Source: Pseudomonadota bacterium
GTDB lineage: Bacteria; Desulfobacterota; WTBG01; CAIYCZ01
DNA length: 21,021 bases
Reading direction: 5' to 3'
NCBI GenBank assembly: GCA_026388865.1
Contig: JAPLIX010000015.1
Span: forward strand, 1-21,021
Positions within the stretch are counted from its first letter, which is position 1; each line of letters opens with the position of its first letter. Below, piece after piece: positions 1 through 7,074 of the stretch. A model generated the notes under the pieces. That model saw only the letters and a program-made list of their open reading frames with translations, was not told the DNA's origin and ran no database searches. The position numbers and the translations under genes are program-made.

Positions 1-443
1 TTTGGTATCATGGAGGGCGTAAAGCTCAACAAAAAGCAGATCGTTGATATCAGCCCAACTTCAAGGAAGGCAACAACTTCTCCAAGCGTTGAACATGCGA
101 TAATAATTACCAGTAAATAGAGACTCAACAGCGGGCTGTTGATTTTCCCGGTGTTCCATAATACATAACTGATAAATGCTATCATCGCCCAGGTATCAAT
201 GGTCAGTTTCGATTTGTTGATTATAGAATCAAGCCCGATATAATGAGACATGATAATGAATAAGGTGAAGCACCCCAGTGCAATGAGCACCCCAGGAGTC
301 TCCTGGAGTGAGAAGCCGGATATCTCTATATAGAGGATTACCAGCGCCACCAGAAGCCATTCAATTTCTGCGACTCGTTTATTCAATCCCTTGAGCTCTT
401 CTATTTTCATATTGTTATCATGCATGGACAAAGGCTTGCTCAT
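1..443 (-). CDS. N-terminal part of a multi-pass membrane sensor protein (partial)
   Basis: The frame is open to the window edge, so only the first 147 residues are visible. The ATG at 443 has a good ribosome binding site (AGGAG, 8 bases upstream). After a short polar N-terminus there are four or five closely spaced hydrophobic segments: about residues 29-45, 50-68, 83-97, 103-118 and 122-140. No catalytic domain lies in the visible part. Such compact membrane regions commonly form the N-terminal sensing module of histidine kinases or diguanylate cyclases, so a sensor kinase or GGDEF protein is my inference. The gene starts 24 bases after the permease stop on the same strand and is probably co-transcribed with it. 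The family cannot be named from this fragment. Confidence 0.75.
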   Translation of the reverse strand, partial: MSKPLSMHDNNMKIEELKGLNKRVAEIEWLLVALVILYIEISGFSLQETPGVLIALGCFTLFIIMSHYIGLDSIINKSKLTIDTWAMIAFISYVLWNTGKINSPLLSLYLLVIIIACSTLGEVVAFLEVGLISTICFLLSFTPSMIP

Positions 444-467
444 GATTGCACTCCTTATAGGTTTTGT

Positions 468-1889
468 TTACAAACTTATATCGCAGCTGCTTTCATTGCG
501 GGCCATGCGGCTGTGCTTAATACCGTAGAAAAAATATATAAACAAGCCGATAATAAGCCACAAAGCAAACCGAATCCAGGTAATTCGGGGCAATGACAGC
601 ATCAATCCGGCACAAAAGCTGATTCCTAACAAAGGGATTAATGGCACTAACGGGCAGCTGAATGAGCGTTTCAAATCAGGGTGCGTCCTGCGTAAAATTG
701 CAATCCCTCCGCATACTATACAGAAAGCAAACAGCGTCCCGATGTTGCAGAGTTCTGCTGCTGTTCCGATATCAAGAAAACCCGCAAAAGCCGCTACAAC
801 CGCACCGGTTAACAGTTGCGCTCTATACGGAGTTCTGAAGCGCGGGTGGACTTTTGAAATCCAGGGCCATAACAGACCATCACGTGACATAGCGAAGAAA
901 ACCCGCGGTTGACCCATCAGCATTACCAGAAGAACGCTCGTTATGCCTGCCACAGCCCCAACCGAAACAAGCGCTGAACCCCATCTGAATCCTAACAGAT
1001 TAAGGGCGTGTGCAACCGGTGCCGGGTGATTGAGCTCCTTGTATGAAACCATCCCGGTTAAAATTGCAGCTACCAGAATATATAAAACGGTGCATATCGT
1101 CAGGGAAAGAATAATCCCGATGGGCATGTTTCGCTGCGGATTTTTAGTTTCTTCAGCAGCAGTTGAAATTGCATCAAAACCAATATAGGCAAAAAATATA
1201 ATAGCAGCCGCAGTCATAACACCTTTAAAGCCGAAGGGTAAAAAGGGAACCCAGTTAACCGGCTTGATGTTGAAACAGCCGACAGCTATAAAGATAACTA
1301 CCGTTATGAGTTTAACGAAAACCATGATGCTGGTAAAACGGGCGCTCTCTTTGATACCGACGATAAGTATTGCCGTTAAACAAAGTACCACCAGCATTGC
1401 CGGAAGGTTGATCAAAGCTCCCGGTACGGTGCCGGGCGCATTTGAACACCAGACGGGTATGGTGATGCCGATTGCCTGCATGATATTGACAAAATATCCC
1501 GACCACCCGATTGCTACGGCAATTGAGGCCACAATATATTCCAGAATCAAATCCCAGCCGATAACCCAGGCAATCATCTCGCCCATTGTGGCATAGGCAT
1601 AATTATAGGCGCTTCCAGCTGCCGGCATTAATGATGCAAATTCCGCGTAGCAGAATGCCGTAAAAAAACAGGCACCGGCGGAAATACACAGGGAAAGAAT
1701 AATGCCGGGTCCGGCAAAGCGCGCAGCCGCAGTGCCGGTCAGCACAAATATGCCGACACCGATAATTGCTCCTATCCCCAGTATGGTTAGATCAAATGCG
1801 TTAAGGGAGCGCTGCAGACGGTGCTGCTCCATATCTATCTCTTCTAACAGATGCTGAAATACTTTGCGCCGAAATAATCTTTTAACCAT
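468..1889 (-). CDS. APC-family amino acid permease (cationic amino acid transporter type)
   Basis: A 473-residue integral membrane transporter for amino acid uptake or exchange. The first transmembrane segment carries the glycine-rich substrate-binding motif of the APC superfamily (GIGAIIGVGIFVLTG, about residues 37-51). The conserved FAYIGFDAISTAAEETKNPQRNMP stretch typical of CAT/YfnA-like permeases lies near residue 235 (FAYIGFD, then AEETKNP). About 12 hydrophobic helices can be counted and the length is normal for the family. The charged N-terminus (RRK, then HRLQRSLNAFD) also matches CAT-type proteins, which supports the upstream ATG although its ribosome binding site is weak. The substrate cannot be told from sequence. 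It lies between the HD-GYP regulator and the partial membrane sensor, all on the minus strand. Confidence 0.92.
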   Translation of the reverse strand: MVKRLFRRKVFQHLLEEIDMEQHRLQRSLNAFDLTILGIGAIIGVGIFVLTGTAAARFAGPGIILSLCISAGACFFTAFCYAEFASLMPAAGSAYNYAYATMGEMIAWVIGWDLILEYIVASIAVAIGWSGYFVNIMQAIGITIPVWCSNAPGTVPGALINLPAMLVVLCLTAILIVGIKESARFTSIMVFVKLITVVIFIAVGCFNIKPVNWVPFLPFGFKGVMTAAAIIFFAYIGFDAISTAAEETKNPQRNMPIGIILSLTICTVLYILVAAILTGMVSYKELNHPAPVAHALNLLGFRWGSALVSVGAVAGITSVLLVMLMGQPRVFFAMSRDGLLWPWISKVHPRFRTPYRAQLLTGAVVAAFAGFLDIGTAAELCNIGTLFAFCIVCGGIAILRRTHPDLKRSFSCPLVPLIPLLGISFCAGLMLSLPRITWIRFALWLIIGLFIYFFYGIKHSRMARNESSCDISL

Positions 1890-2021
1890 CTTGTGTGTCT
1901 GTTGATTATTGTAGAGCAGCAGGTTTTGCAGTGGAGAATAATAGTATATTATTTACTGCAATGCTAATATTTTTTGGTTTTTTTGGTTTGTTAACCAATG
2001 AACGAATAAGCCGGGCACTGT

Positions 2022-2987
2022 TCAGGAGAGGTTGGAAGTTGGTGGAGACTTAATTGTTGCTAAAAAAATGTCAGCAATGCGGGAATCAAATGCCTTGCCT
2101 TTCATGGATGTCATTATTTCAATCGCCTTATCTACGCTGTACCCTTTTCGATAGGGCCGGTCGGATATAAGCGCATCATACACATCAGCTATTGATACGA
2201 TGCGGGCTTCAAGCGGTATTTTGTCCCCCTGCAGTCCGTAGGGGTATCCGCTGCCATCAAATGCTTCGTGATGATGGAGAATGATATTTATAATGATCGG
2301 ATGCAGCAGGGCCCGTTTTGCCACGTCAGCTCCCCATTCAGGGTGTTTCTTGACAATGTTCATTTCCTGTTCATTGAGCTTGCCGGGATAATTGAGAATC
2401 GCCTCGGGAACGCCTATCTTTCCGCAATCATGAAGCCAGCTTCCATGCTTGATCTCCTTTTTTATTTCTTCCTCAAGTCCCAGGTGATCGGCAATCAGAA
2501 TAGCATATTTGGCAACACTGTCGCAGTGTCCGCGCGTATAGGGGTCTTTAAGCTCGATAGTCTGGGCAAGAGAGATAAGAGTTGCTTCATCCCCTTTTTT
2601 CAGTGCATGAACCATTTCGTAGTGGGTTACGCCTTCCTCAACCGTCCTTATGAGATCGTCGTTATTCCAGGGCTTGAGTATAAACCGGAAAACTCCGCCG
2701 GTATTTATGGCATCGACTGCAGTCTGGAAGTCAGCAAAACCCGTCATTAGGATTTTTGCCGTATCAGGCGAGATATCCTTTACCTGTGACAGAAGTTCAA
2801 TACCGCTCATGCCCGGCATTTTCTGATCAGATACAATTACTGCTATGTCTCCCTGCTTGATGCGTTCAAGCGCAGAGCGCGGATTTGATTCGGTGACCAC
2901 CTTAAAATTCTTCTCACCGAATATACTCTTCAAGCACTCAAGAATTATTTCTTCATCATCAACAAAAAGCACTGTTGCCGGCATCAT
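2022..2987 (-). CDS. Response regulator with HD-GYP cyclic-di-GMP phosphodiesterase domain
   Basis: A 321-residue two-domain signalling protein. Residues 5-120 form a receiver domain with the acidic pair D10/D11, phospho-acceptor D54 (VSDQKMPG), the switch threonine in LMTGFAD and the conserved lysine in LKPW. Residues about 135-315 form an HD-GYP domain with all hallmark motifs: HDCGKIGVP, HPEWGAD, HHEAFDGSGYP and DVYDALISDRPYR. The metal-binding residues appear intact, so it is likely active in hydrolysing cyclic di-GMP. The partner histidine kinase is not identified; the truncated membrane sensor at the window start is one candidate. ATG ATG at the start leaves one codon of uncertainty. 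A weak AGGG lies just upstream. The promoter is not clear. Confidence 0.95.
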   Translation of the reverse strand: MMPATVLFVDDEEIILECLKSIFGEKNFKVVTESNPRSALERIKQGDIAVIVSDQKMPGMSGIELLSQVKDISPDTAKILMTGFADFQTAVDAINTGGVFRFILKPWNNDDLIRTVEEGVTHYEMVHALKKGDEATLISLAQTIELKDPYTRGHCDSVAKYAILIADHLGLEEEIKKEIKHGSWLHDCGKIGVPEAILNYPGKLNEQEMNIVKKHPEWGADVAKRALLHPIIINIILHHHEAFDGSGYPYGLQGDKIPLEARIVSIADVYDALISDRPYRKGYSVDKAIEIMTSMKGKAFDSRIADIFLATIKSPPTSNLS

Positions 2988-3112
2988 TGACCCTTTGGTA
3001 GCATAATAAGATTTACAACAATTTGATTTTACATTTTATGTTATAAAGTAACATACAGTCGTCATATCGGCCACTATAAAAATATAGTTTAAGGTAAGTT
3101 CAAAGTGCCGCG

Positions 3113-4102
3113 CTATAATTTTAATTCCCAGAAAGGAACCATCTGCTGAAATTCATATAACGAACCCATAGCAATATTTTGTGTTGCTACGCCTGACTCC
3201 TCTATTGCAGCCAAAGGATTCAGCCCGCCCGCCACAACCATACCTGCCCTTCCCTCTGCAACCGGTATATCGAGAAGTGGCTGACCCGGCCTGCCAACAA
3301 GCAGTATCCCTCCTAAGCCGATTCTATCCATTTTTTTGCGCAATTTTTCAACAAAAGGAATAGCCACGGACGGTACTTCACGGAAGCTTGCGCCTATCCT
3401 GCCATTCCCGGTAAGTACCGCCTGATTGACGCTCGTCATTCCTCCCTTGATGAAAACCTCAAGCGGGTCAATAGAAGACCCGTCATAGTTTATGATTTCA
3501 GTAAATCTAACCGGCCGCCCCTTATTCAGTTCAAGCAGACCGCCAAAGCGTGATGTTATATGAATTCCCTCATGGAGAAAAATCCCGTTAATGGTTACGC
3601 TGCAAGCGGTACCTATACCAACCTTGCCATCCTCTATTATATTTTTCCCTAACTTTTCTCCCGGATTGATAATAGCAGTATATCTGCCCATGCCTAAGCC
3701 GGCACGAAAGACCTGCTGCAATTGAGGAATTGCTTTTTTTAGATCTCTCTTGTCTATGGTTGATACATTAAGAATAATCTTGCCGCTTTTCTTTCGCAAA
3801 GAAAAGTTCATCTGATAAGTCAGATTATCAATTTTCGATGCAATAAAACCAACCTTGTTTATGACAAAGGAAGATTTTAGTTCTTCTTCCCCTTTGGCAG
3901 TAATAATTCTCCCTTTCTTTCCAAAACCTTGCGTGAGACCCTCTTTATCTGATCTTATTAAATAATGCCTCACTGTTCTCTGGCTCAGTTCAACTCCTGT
4001 CTCCTGTAATTTCTGAGCAATCTTGGTACTCCCGAGATGTTTTCCCGTATCGTGCAAGATATTTAGAATTGAGATAATTTTTTTCCGTGATGGGGCATCC
4101 AT
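3113..4102 (-). CDS. nrpR: NrpR-type nitrogen regulator (winged helix plus DUF128 domain)
   Basis: A 329-residue cytoplasmic transcription regulator. Residues about 1-72 form a winged-helix DNA-binding domain (RKKIISILNILHDTGKHLGS, then a recognition region with SQRTVRHYL). Residues about 80-320 match a single NrpR regulatory domain (DUF128), including GKVGIGTACSVTINGIFLHEGI, GASFREVP and VAGGLNPLAAIEE-like blocks. In Methanococcus, NrpR represses nitrogen-assimilation genes and is released by 2-oxoglutarate; the same effector here is inference. The ATG at 4102 has GAGG about 9 bases upstream. The gene diverges from the glutamate synthase gene across a region rich in TTGCCG repeats, which argues for control of that gene and of itself. 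NrpR is much less common in bacteria than in methanogens, so it may be an old acquisition. Base composition does not stand out. Confidence 0.88.
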   Translation of the reverse strand: MDAPSRKKIISILNILHDTGKHLGSTKIAQKLQETGVELSQRTVRHYLIRSDKEGLTQGFGKKGRIITAKGEEELKSSFVINKVGFIASKIDNLTYQMNFSLRKKSGKIILNVSTIDKRDLKKAIPQLQQVFRAGLGMGRYTAIINPGEKLGKNIIEDGKVGIGTACSVTINGIFLHEGIHITSRFGGLLELNKGRPVRFTEIINYDGSSIDPLEVFIKGGMTSVNQAVLTGNGRIGASFREVPSVAIPFVEKLRKKMDRIGLGGILLVGRPGQPLLDIPVAEGRAGMVVAGGLNPLAAIEESGVATQNIAMGSLYEFQQMVPFWELKL

Positions 4103-4134
4103 ATCTATTTCCTCTACTTTTTACTCTCATTAAA

Positions 4135-4162
4135 ACAATACCGCTATTTTCTTATTTGTCAA
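4135..4162 (-). promoter_or_regulatory. Probable nrpR promoter
   Basis: On the minus strand there is a perfect -35 hexamer TTGACA (4162-4157), a 16-bp spacer and the -10-like TATTGT (4140-4135), 32 bases before the nrpR start codon. A TTGCCGTTAT half-site at 4180-4189 lies 17 bases upstream of the -35, a place from which NrpR could act on its own gene. Assignment is by sequence match only. Confidence 0.55.
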
Positions 4163-4179
4163 TATTATCATCGATCATA

Positions 4180-4189
4180 TTGCCGTTAT
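4180..4189 (+). promoter_or_regulatory. TTGCCGTTAT half-site of the putative NrpR operator
   Basis: The decamer TTGCCGTTAT repeats one half of the perfect palindrome at 4298-4325. It sits just upstream of the nrpR -35 element. Operator function is inferred from repetition and position. Confidence 0.5.
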
Positions 4190-4270
4190 AAAGCTAAATT
4201 TATCATATCAAGTTAATCATCTTAAAGTTTATTTAGGAAAAGATTAAAAATAAGACAAAAATGACGTAAT

Positions 4271-4280
4271 TTGCCGTTAA
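4271..4280 (+). promoter_or_regulatory. TTGCCGTTAA half-site of the putative NrpR operator
   Basis: A further copy of the TTGCCGTTA core, 18 bases before the large palindrome and in the same orientation as its right arm. Like the downstream copies it is followed by an AT-rich CAT/TAAT context. It may help cooperative binding. Confidence 0.45.
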
Positions 4281-4297
4281 CATATTTTACAATAAAT

Positions 4298-4325
4298 TTA
4301 ATAACGGCAAAATTGCCGTTATTAA
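4298..4325. promoter_or_regulatory. Perfect 13-bp-arm palindrome, likely main NrpR operator
   Basis: The left arm TTAATAACGGCAA (4298-4310) is followed by a 2-bp AA centre and a right arm (4313-4325) that is its exact reverse complement, with the core CGGCAA-N2-TTGCCG. It lies midway in the 511-bp region between divergent nrpR and the glutamate synthase gene, and its half-site recurs at 4180, 4271 and 4560. A symmetric site of this size fits a dimeric regulator. Archaeal NrpR of Methanococcus uses a different dyad (GGAA-N6-TTCC), so this would be a distinct bacterial motif. Binding by NrpR is inference. Confidence 0.65.
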
Positions 4326-4503
4326 TGACACAGTAAATTATTAGCCATTTTTTTCATGATACTGACATCTATTAATGACTTATTTTATTATGTTTCAGTT
4401 ATTGCGGTTCTTCTGCCTATCCAGGTACTGCAGTTCAATTAAACAATGATTAATGTATTAAATAGTTTTTCTAACGTATTATAAATTTAATATGCATATA
4501 TTC

Positions 4504-4532
4504 TTGACATATAATTTACATAATGATATTTT
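4504..4532 (+). promoter_or_regulatory. Probable promoter of the glutamate synthase gene
   Basis: There is a perfect -35 TTGACA (4504-4509), a 17-bp spacer and a -10-like TATTTT (4527-4532). Transcription would start near 4539, leaving a leader of about 75 bases. The imperfect operator at 4550-4565 would then lie just downstream of the start site, a classic repressor position. The -10 match is moderate. Confidence 0.55.
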
Positions 4533-4549
4533 TCAAAAAACTCATTTGA

Positions 4550-4565
4550 TGGCAACAAATTGCCG
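4550..4565. promoter_or_regulatory. Putative promoter-proximal NrpR operator (TGGCAA-N4-TTGCCG)
   Basis: GGCAA (4551-4555) and TTGCC (4560-4564) form an inverted repeat with a 4-bp spacer. The right half continues as TTGCCGCATTAACAT, which resembles the other TTGCCG sites. It lies about 11-27 bases after the predicted transcription start, where bound repressor would block initiation. It superficially resembles a sigma-54 promoter, but the GG/GC spacing is one base short. Confidence 0.5.
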
Positions 4566-4613
4566 CATTAACATTTCGCTATAACATTTCATTTTATCTC
4601 AAAGGAGAAACCC

Positions 4614-6173
4614 ATGAACCTACAACAACCAAATGCTAATGAAGCAACACAGACTTCTAATCGGTCACGCAGTGTAGTACCCGGCTCAGGAATATGCACG
4701 CGGTGCATTGATGGCTGCAGAGGAAATTGCGAAGTTTTCAAAGCTACGTTCAGAGGACGCGAATTAATCTATCCCGGACCGTTTGGCACGGTTACGGCAG
4801 GCGCAGATAAAAATTATCCGGTGGACTATTCCCATTTAAATATTCAGGGATATGCACTTGGTGCCGAAGGCCTGCCGGAAGGTACGCCTGCTGACCCCGA
4901 CCATGCAACGTTCCCTTCGGTAGACACTGAAACCACGTTCGGCTACAAGAATAAGATTAAGATGAAAGTTCCGGTATTCACCGGCGCTCTCGGCTCAACA
5001 GAAATCGCGCGGGCAAACTGGGAACACTTTGCAGTGGGCGCTGCCATATCGGGTGTTTCATTAATATGCGGTGAAAATGTGTGCGGTATTGATCCAAAAC
5101 TTCAGCTCAATAACAAGGGGAAAGTTGTTGAGTCGCCTGAGCTGCGGCGCAGAGTTGAGAGTTACCGCAAGTTTTATGAAGGGTACGGCGATATCCATGT
5201 GCAGATGAACGTAGAAGACACAAAATTTGGCGTGGCAGAATATGCGGTAGAAAAACTCGGTGTTGAAAGCATGGAGCTTAAATGGGGCCAGGGAGCAAAA
5301 TGTATTGGCGGTGAAATCAAAGTTAATACTCTTGAACGGGCACTGGAACTGCAGAAGCGCGGTTATATTGTTACCCCTGACCCATCCCTTGAAGCCAACC
5401 AGGCTGCTTTCCGGGATGGCGCACTCAAGCGGTTTGAACGTCACTCACGACTGGGCTTTATAGACCATGAAGGTTTTTTGAAAGAAGTAGAACGGCTGCG
5501 CAGCTTAGGAGCCAAGCGGGTCACCCTGAAAACGGGCGCCTATCCAATGCGCGAGCTTGCCATGGCAATTAAGTGGAGCTCGGAGGCAAAAATCGATCTC
5601 CTCACTATCGATGGTGCACCGGGTGGAACCGGCATGAGCCCCTGGAGAATGATGGAAGAGTGGGGCGTTCCCACGTTTTATCTCCAGTCCATGACCTATG
5701 AACTCTGCCAGAAGCTTGCGGCAAAAGGCGAATATGTACCTGATATAGCAATCGGCGGCGGATTTTCTGCTGAAGATCATATTTTCAAGGTACTGGCAAT
5801 GGGGGCTCCTTACACCAAAGCTACCTGTTTTGGACGCGCGCTCATGATTCCAGGCATGGTTGGGAAAAACATGGAGCAATGGCTCAAAGAGAAGGATCTT
5901 CCCAAAACTGTTTCTGAATTCGGTAAATCCGTTGAAGAAATTTTTGTCTGCTACGAGACGCTGAAAGCCAGATACGGCAATCAAATTAAAGAAATCCCTC
6001 TTGGTGCTATTGGTATCTATTCCTATACTGATAAGCTGCGGGTTGGATTGCAGCAGCTCATGGCCGGCAGCAGAAATTTCCGGCTTTCCACGATTTCCAG
6101 AAAAGACCTTATGTCTCTCACTGAAGAGGCTACCAAGGTATCCGGCATCCCGTATGTGATGGATGATAGATAA
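4614..6173 (+). CDS. gltB: FMN-binding glutamate synthase, stand-alone synthase-domain type (GltB-like)
   Basis: A 519-residue protein of the archaeal-type glutamate synthase family, which holds only the FMN/2-oxoglutarate synthase barrel. It lacks the N-terminal glutaminase domain and C-terminal helix of large GltB (about 1,500 residues). Barrel motifs are clear: MELKWGQGAKCIGGEI, VTLKTGAYPMRELAMA and LLTIDGAPGGTGMSPWRMMEEWG (the FMN-site region), then IAIGGGFSAEDHIFKVLAMGA. An N-terminal cluster CxxCxxxCxxxC (C28, C31, C35, C39) probably binds metal or an Fe-S centre. It would make glutamate from 2-oxoglutarate with ammonia or nitrogen from a partner; no glutaminase or NADPH subunit is present here. 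The start has a strong AAAGGAG. The divergent nrpR and its repeats point to nitrogen control. Confidence 0.9.
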   Translation: MNLQQPNANEATQTSNRSRSVVPGSGICTRCIDGCRGNCEVFKATFRGRELIYPGPFGTVTAGADKNYPVDYSHLNIQGYALGAEGLPEGTPADPDHATFPSVDTETTFGYKNKIKMKVPVFTGALGSTEIARANWEHFAVGAAISGVSLICGENVCGIDPKLQLNNKGKVVESPELRRRVESYRKFYEGYGDIHVQMNVEDTKFGVAEYAVEKLGVESMELKWGQGAKCIGGEIKVNTLERALELQKRGYIVTPDPSLEANQAAFRDGALKRFERHSRLGFIDHEGFLKEVERLRSLGAKRVTLKTGAYPMRELAMAIKWSSEAKIDLLTIDGAPGGTGMSPWRMMEEWGVPTFYLQSMTYELCQKLAAKGEYVPDIAIGGGFSAEDHIFKVLAMGAPYTKATCFGRALMIPGMVGKNMEQWLKEKDLPKTVSEFGKSVEEIFVCYETLKARYGNQIKEIPLGAIGIYSYTDKLRVGLQQLMAGSRNFRLSTISRKDLMSLTEEATKVSGIPYVMDDR

Positions 6174-6189
6174 AAAAGATAAGAGCTTT

Positions 6190-6223
6190 GGGAGGTTGGA
6201 GGACGTGCGCCCTCTAACCTCCC
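6190..6223 (+). terminator. Strong 13-bp hairpin after gltB
   Basis: GGGAGGTTGGAGG (6190-6202) pairs with CCTCTAACCTCCC (6211-6223), with one G-U wobble and an 8-base loop, starting 16 bases after the gltB stop. No T-run follows, so it may be a weak terminator or an mRNA 3'-end stabiliser rather than a classic intrinsic terminator. Confidence 0.55.
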
Positions 6224-6254
6224 TACTACAAGGACTGCAAAGGTCTTCAATTCC

Positions 6255-6271
6255 CAGGTAGGTACTACCTG
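6255..6271. repeat. Short perfect inverted repeat in the convergent intergenic region
   Basis: CAGGTAG (6255-6261) and CTACCTG (6265-6271) are separated by three bases. With one mismatch the pairing extends to 10-bp arms (CAGGTAGGTA/TACCTGCCTG). It is the second of three hairpins between the convergent genes. Role unknown. Confidence 0.4.
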
Positions 6272-6285
6272 CCTGACATATAAGT

Positions 6286-6322
6286 AAAAAAGGCAGAAAC
6301 AGATGATTATGATTCTGCCTTT
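6286..6322 (-). terminator. Intrinsic terminator of the diaphorase operon (possibly bidirectional)
   Basis: AAAGGCAGAA (6289-6298) and TTCTGCCTTT (6313-6322) are perfect 10-bp arms around a 14-base loop. Read on the minus strand the stem ends in a run of six T's (opposite 6286-6291), 50 bases after the stop of the last diaphorase gene. On the plus strand the T-tail is short, so it could stop read-through from gltB only weakly. Confidence 0.8.
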
Positions 6323-6373
6323 ATCAAGAAACTGCCCATCAACCACCTAAAATAATTTTATCAGCCCTTTCCA

Positions 6374-7063
6374 TTATTGAGTATACCGGGCGCACTGAAA
6401 GTTTTTACCCAGTTCGCACCAAACACAGGAATCCGGTCTGTTTTCCGTAATCATAAGCTGTGACTCACACTTACCACAGAGATATTCTTCTCCGGTTTTC
6501 ATAGGGCCTTTACACGGCGTTATGGTCATGGGGCAAAGCATGTTGCAGGAGCCGCAGTGTTTGCAGAACTCTTCACGCACGCCCAGCGGAAAATCCACAT
6601 GCCGTTCTTTTCCTCTGCCAACAAAACCCAGTGCCCGCGCTCCCCACATCTCAGTGCAAACGCGCACGCAGCGGCCGCAGAGTACGCAGTCGCTGTTTTT
6701 AAAGGGATAGCGCACTTCCTTAACACCGCAGCGCACGGCAACGTCCTGAATGGCACGGGAGTTCGGCGCCTGAGCGACCAGTAACTCTGCGATATTGCGC
6801 CGCAGCTTTCTTATTTTTTCCGAATTGCTGAGGATCACCATGCCTTCCTGAACATTAAGCGTGCAGGAAGTAGTGACCTTTGACCGGCCGTCTTTAAAAT
6901 GCTCTACGATGCAGAGACGGCATGCGCCGATATCTGAAAGGTTCGGCACATGGCAGAGATGTGGAATGCAGATGCCGTATTCAATAGCTGCATCAAGCAC
7001 GCTGGTGCCTTTTACCGCGCGTACCTGCGCACCATCAATGGTAAGCGTTATATATTGTTTCAT
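6374..7063 (-). CDS. 2Fe-2S/4Fe-4S electron-transfer subunit (HoxU/NuoG-N-terminus-like)
   Basis: A 229-residue iron-sulfur protein, third gene of the diaphorase operon. Residues 1-75 form a plant-type 2Fe-2S ferredoxin domain with cysteine ligands at C37, C48, C51 and C67. The His-Cys3 cluster motif usual in NuoG and HoxU is not visible in the following segment. Next come two 4Fe-4S motifs: CVLCGRCVRVC and CKHCGSCNMLCP. The C-terminus has two more CxxC pairs (CGKC and CVWC), possibly a zinc-ribbon or rubredoxin-like knuckle. It probably passes electrons between the NuoE/NuoF-like NADH-oxidising pair and a catalytic partner encoded elsewhere. The start has GAGGTG at good spacing and follows the nuoF-like stop by 11 bases, so the genes are co-transcribed and probably translationally coupled. 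Confidence 0.88.
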   Translation of the reverse strand: MKQYITLTIDGAQVRAVKGTSVLDAAIEYGICIPHLCHVPNLSDIGACRLCIVEHFKDGRSKVTTSCTLNVQEGMVILSNSEKIRKLRRNIAELLVAQAPNSRAIQDVAVRCGVKEVRYPFKNSDCVLCGRCVRVCTEMWGARALGFVGRGKERHVDFPLGVREEFCKHCGSCNMLCPMTITPCKGPMKTGEEYLCGKCESQLMITENRPDSCVWCELGKNFQCARYTQ

Positions 7064-7074
7064 GTTTCACCTCA

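Noticed and set aside
4550..4565. Sigma-54 type promoter (TGGCA...TTGC) before the glutamate synthase gene
   Set aside because: The GG and GC elements are separated by 9 bases rather than the required 10, and a TTGACA-type promoter lies just upstream. The inverted repeat reads better as a repressor site.
5061..5984. Long reading frames antisense to the glutamate synthase gene
   Set aside because: They mirror codon structure of a well-conserved gene, have no family resemblance and no ribosome binding sites.
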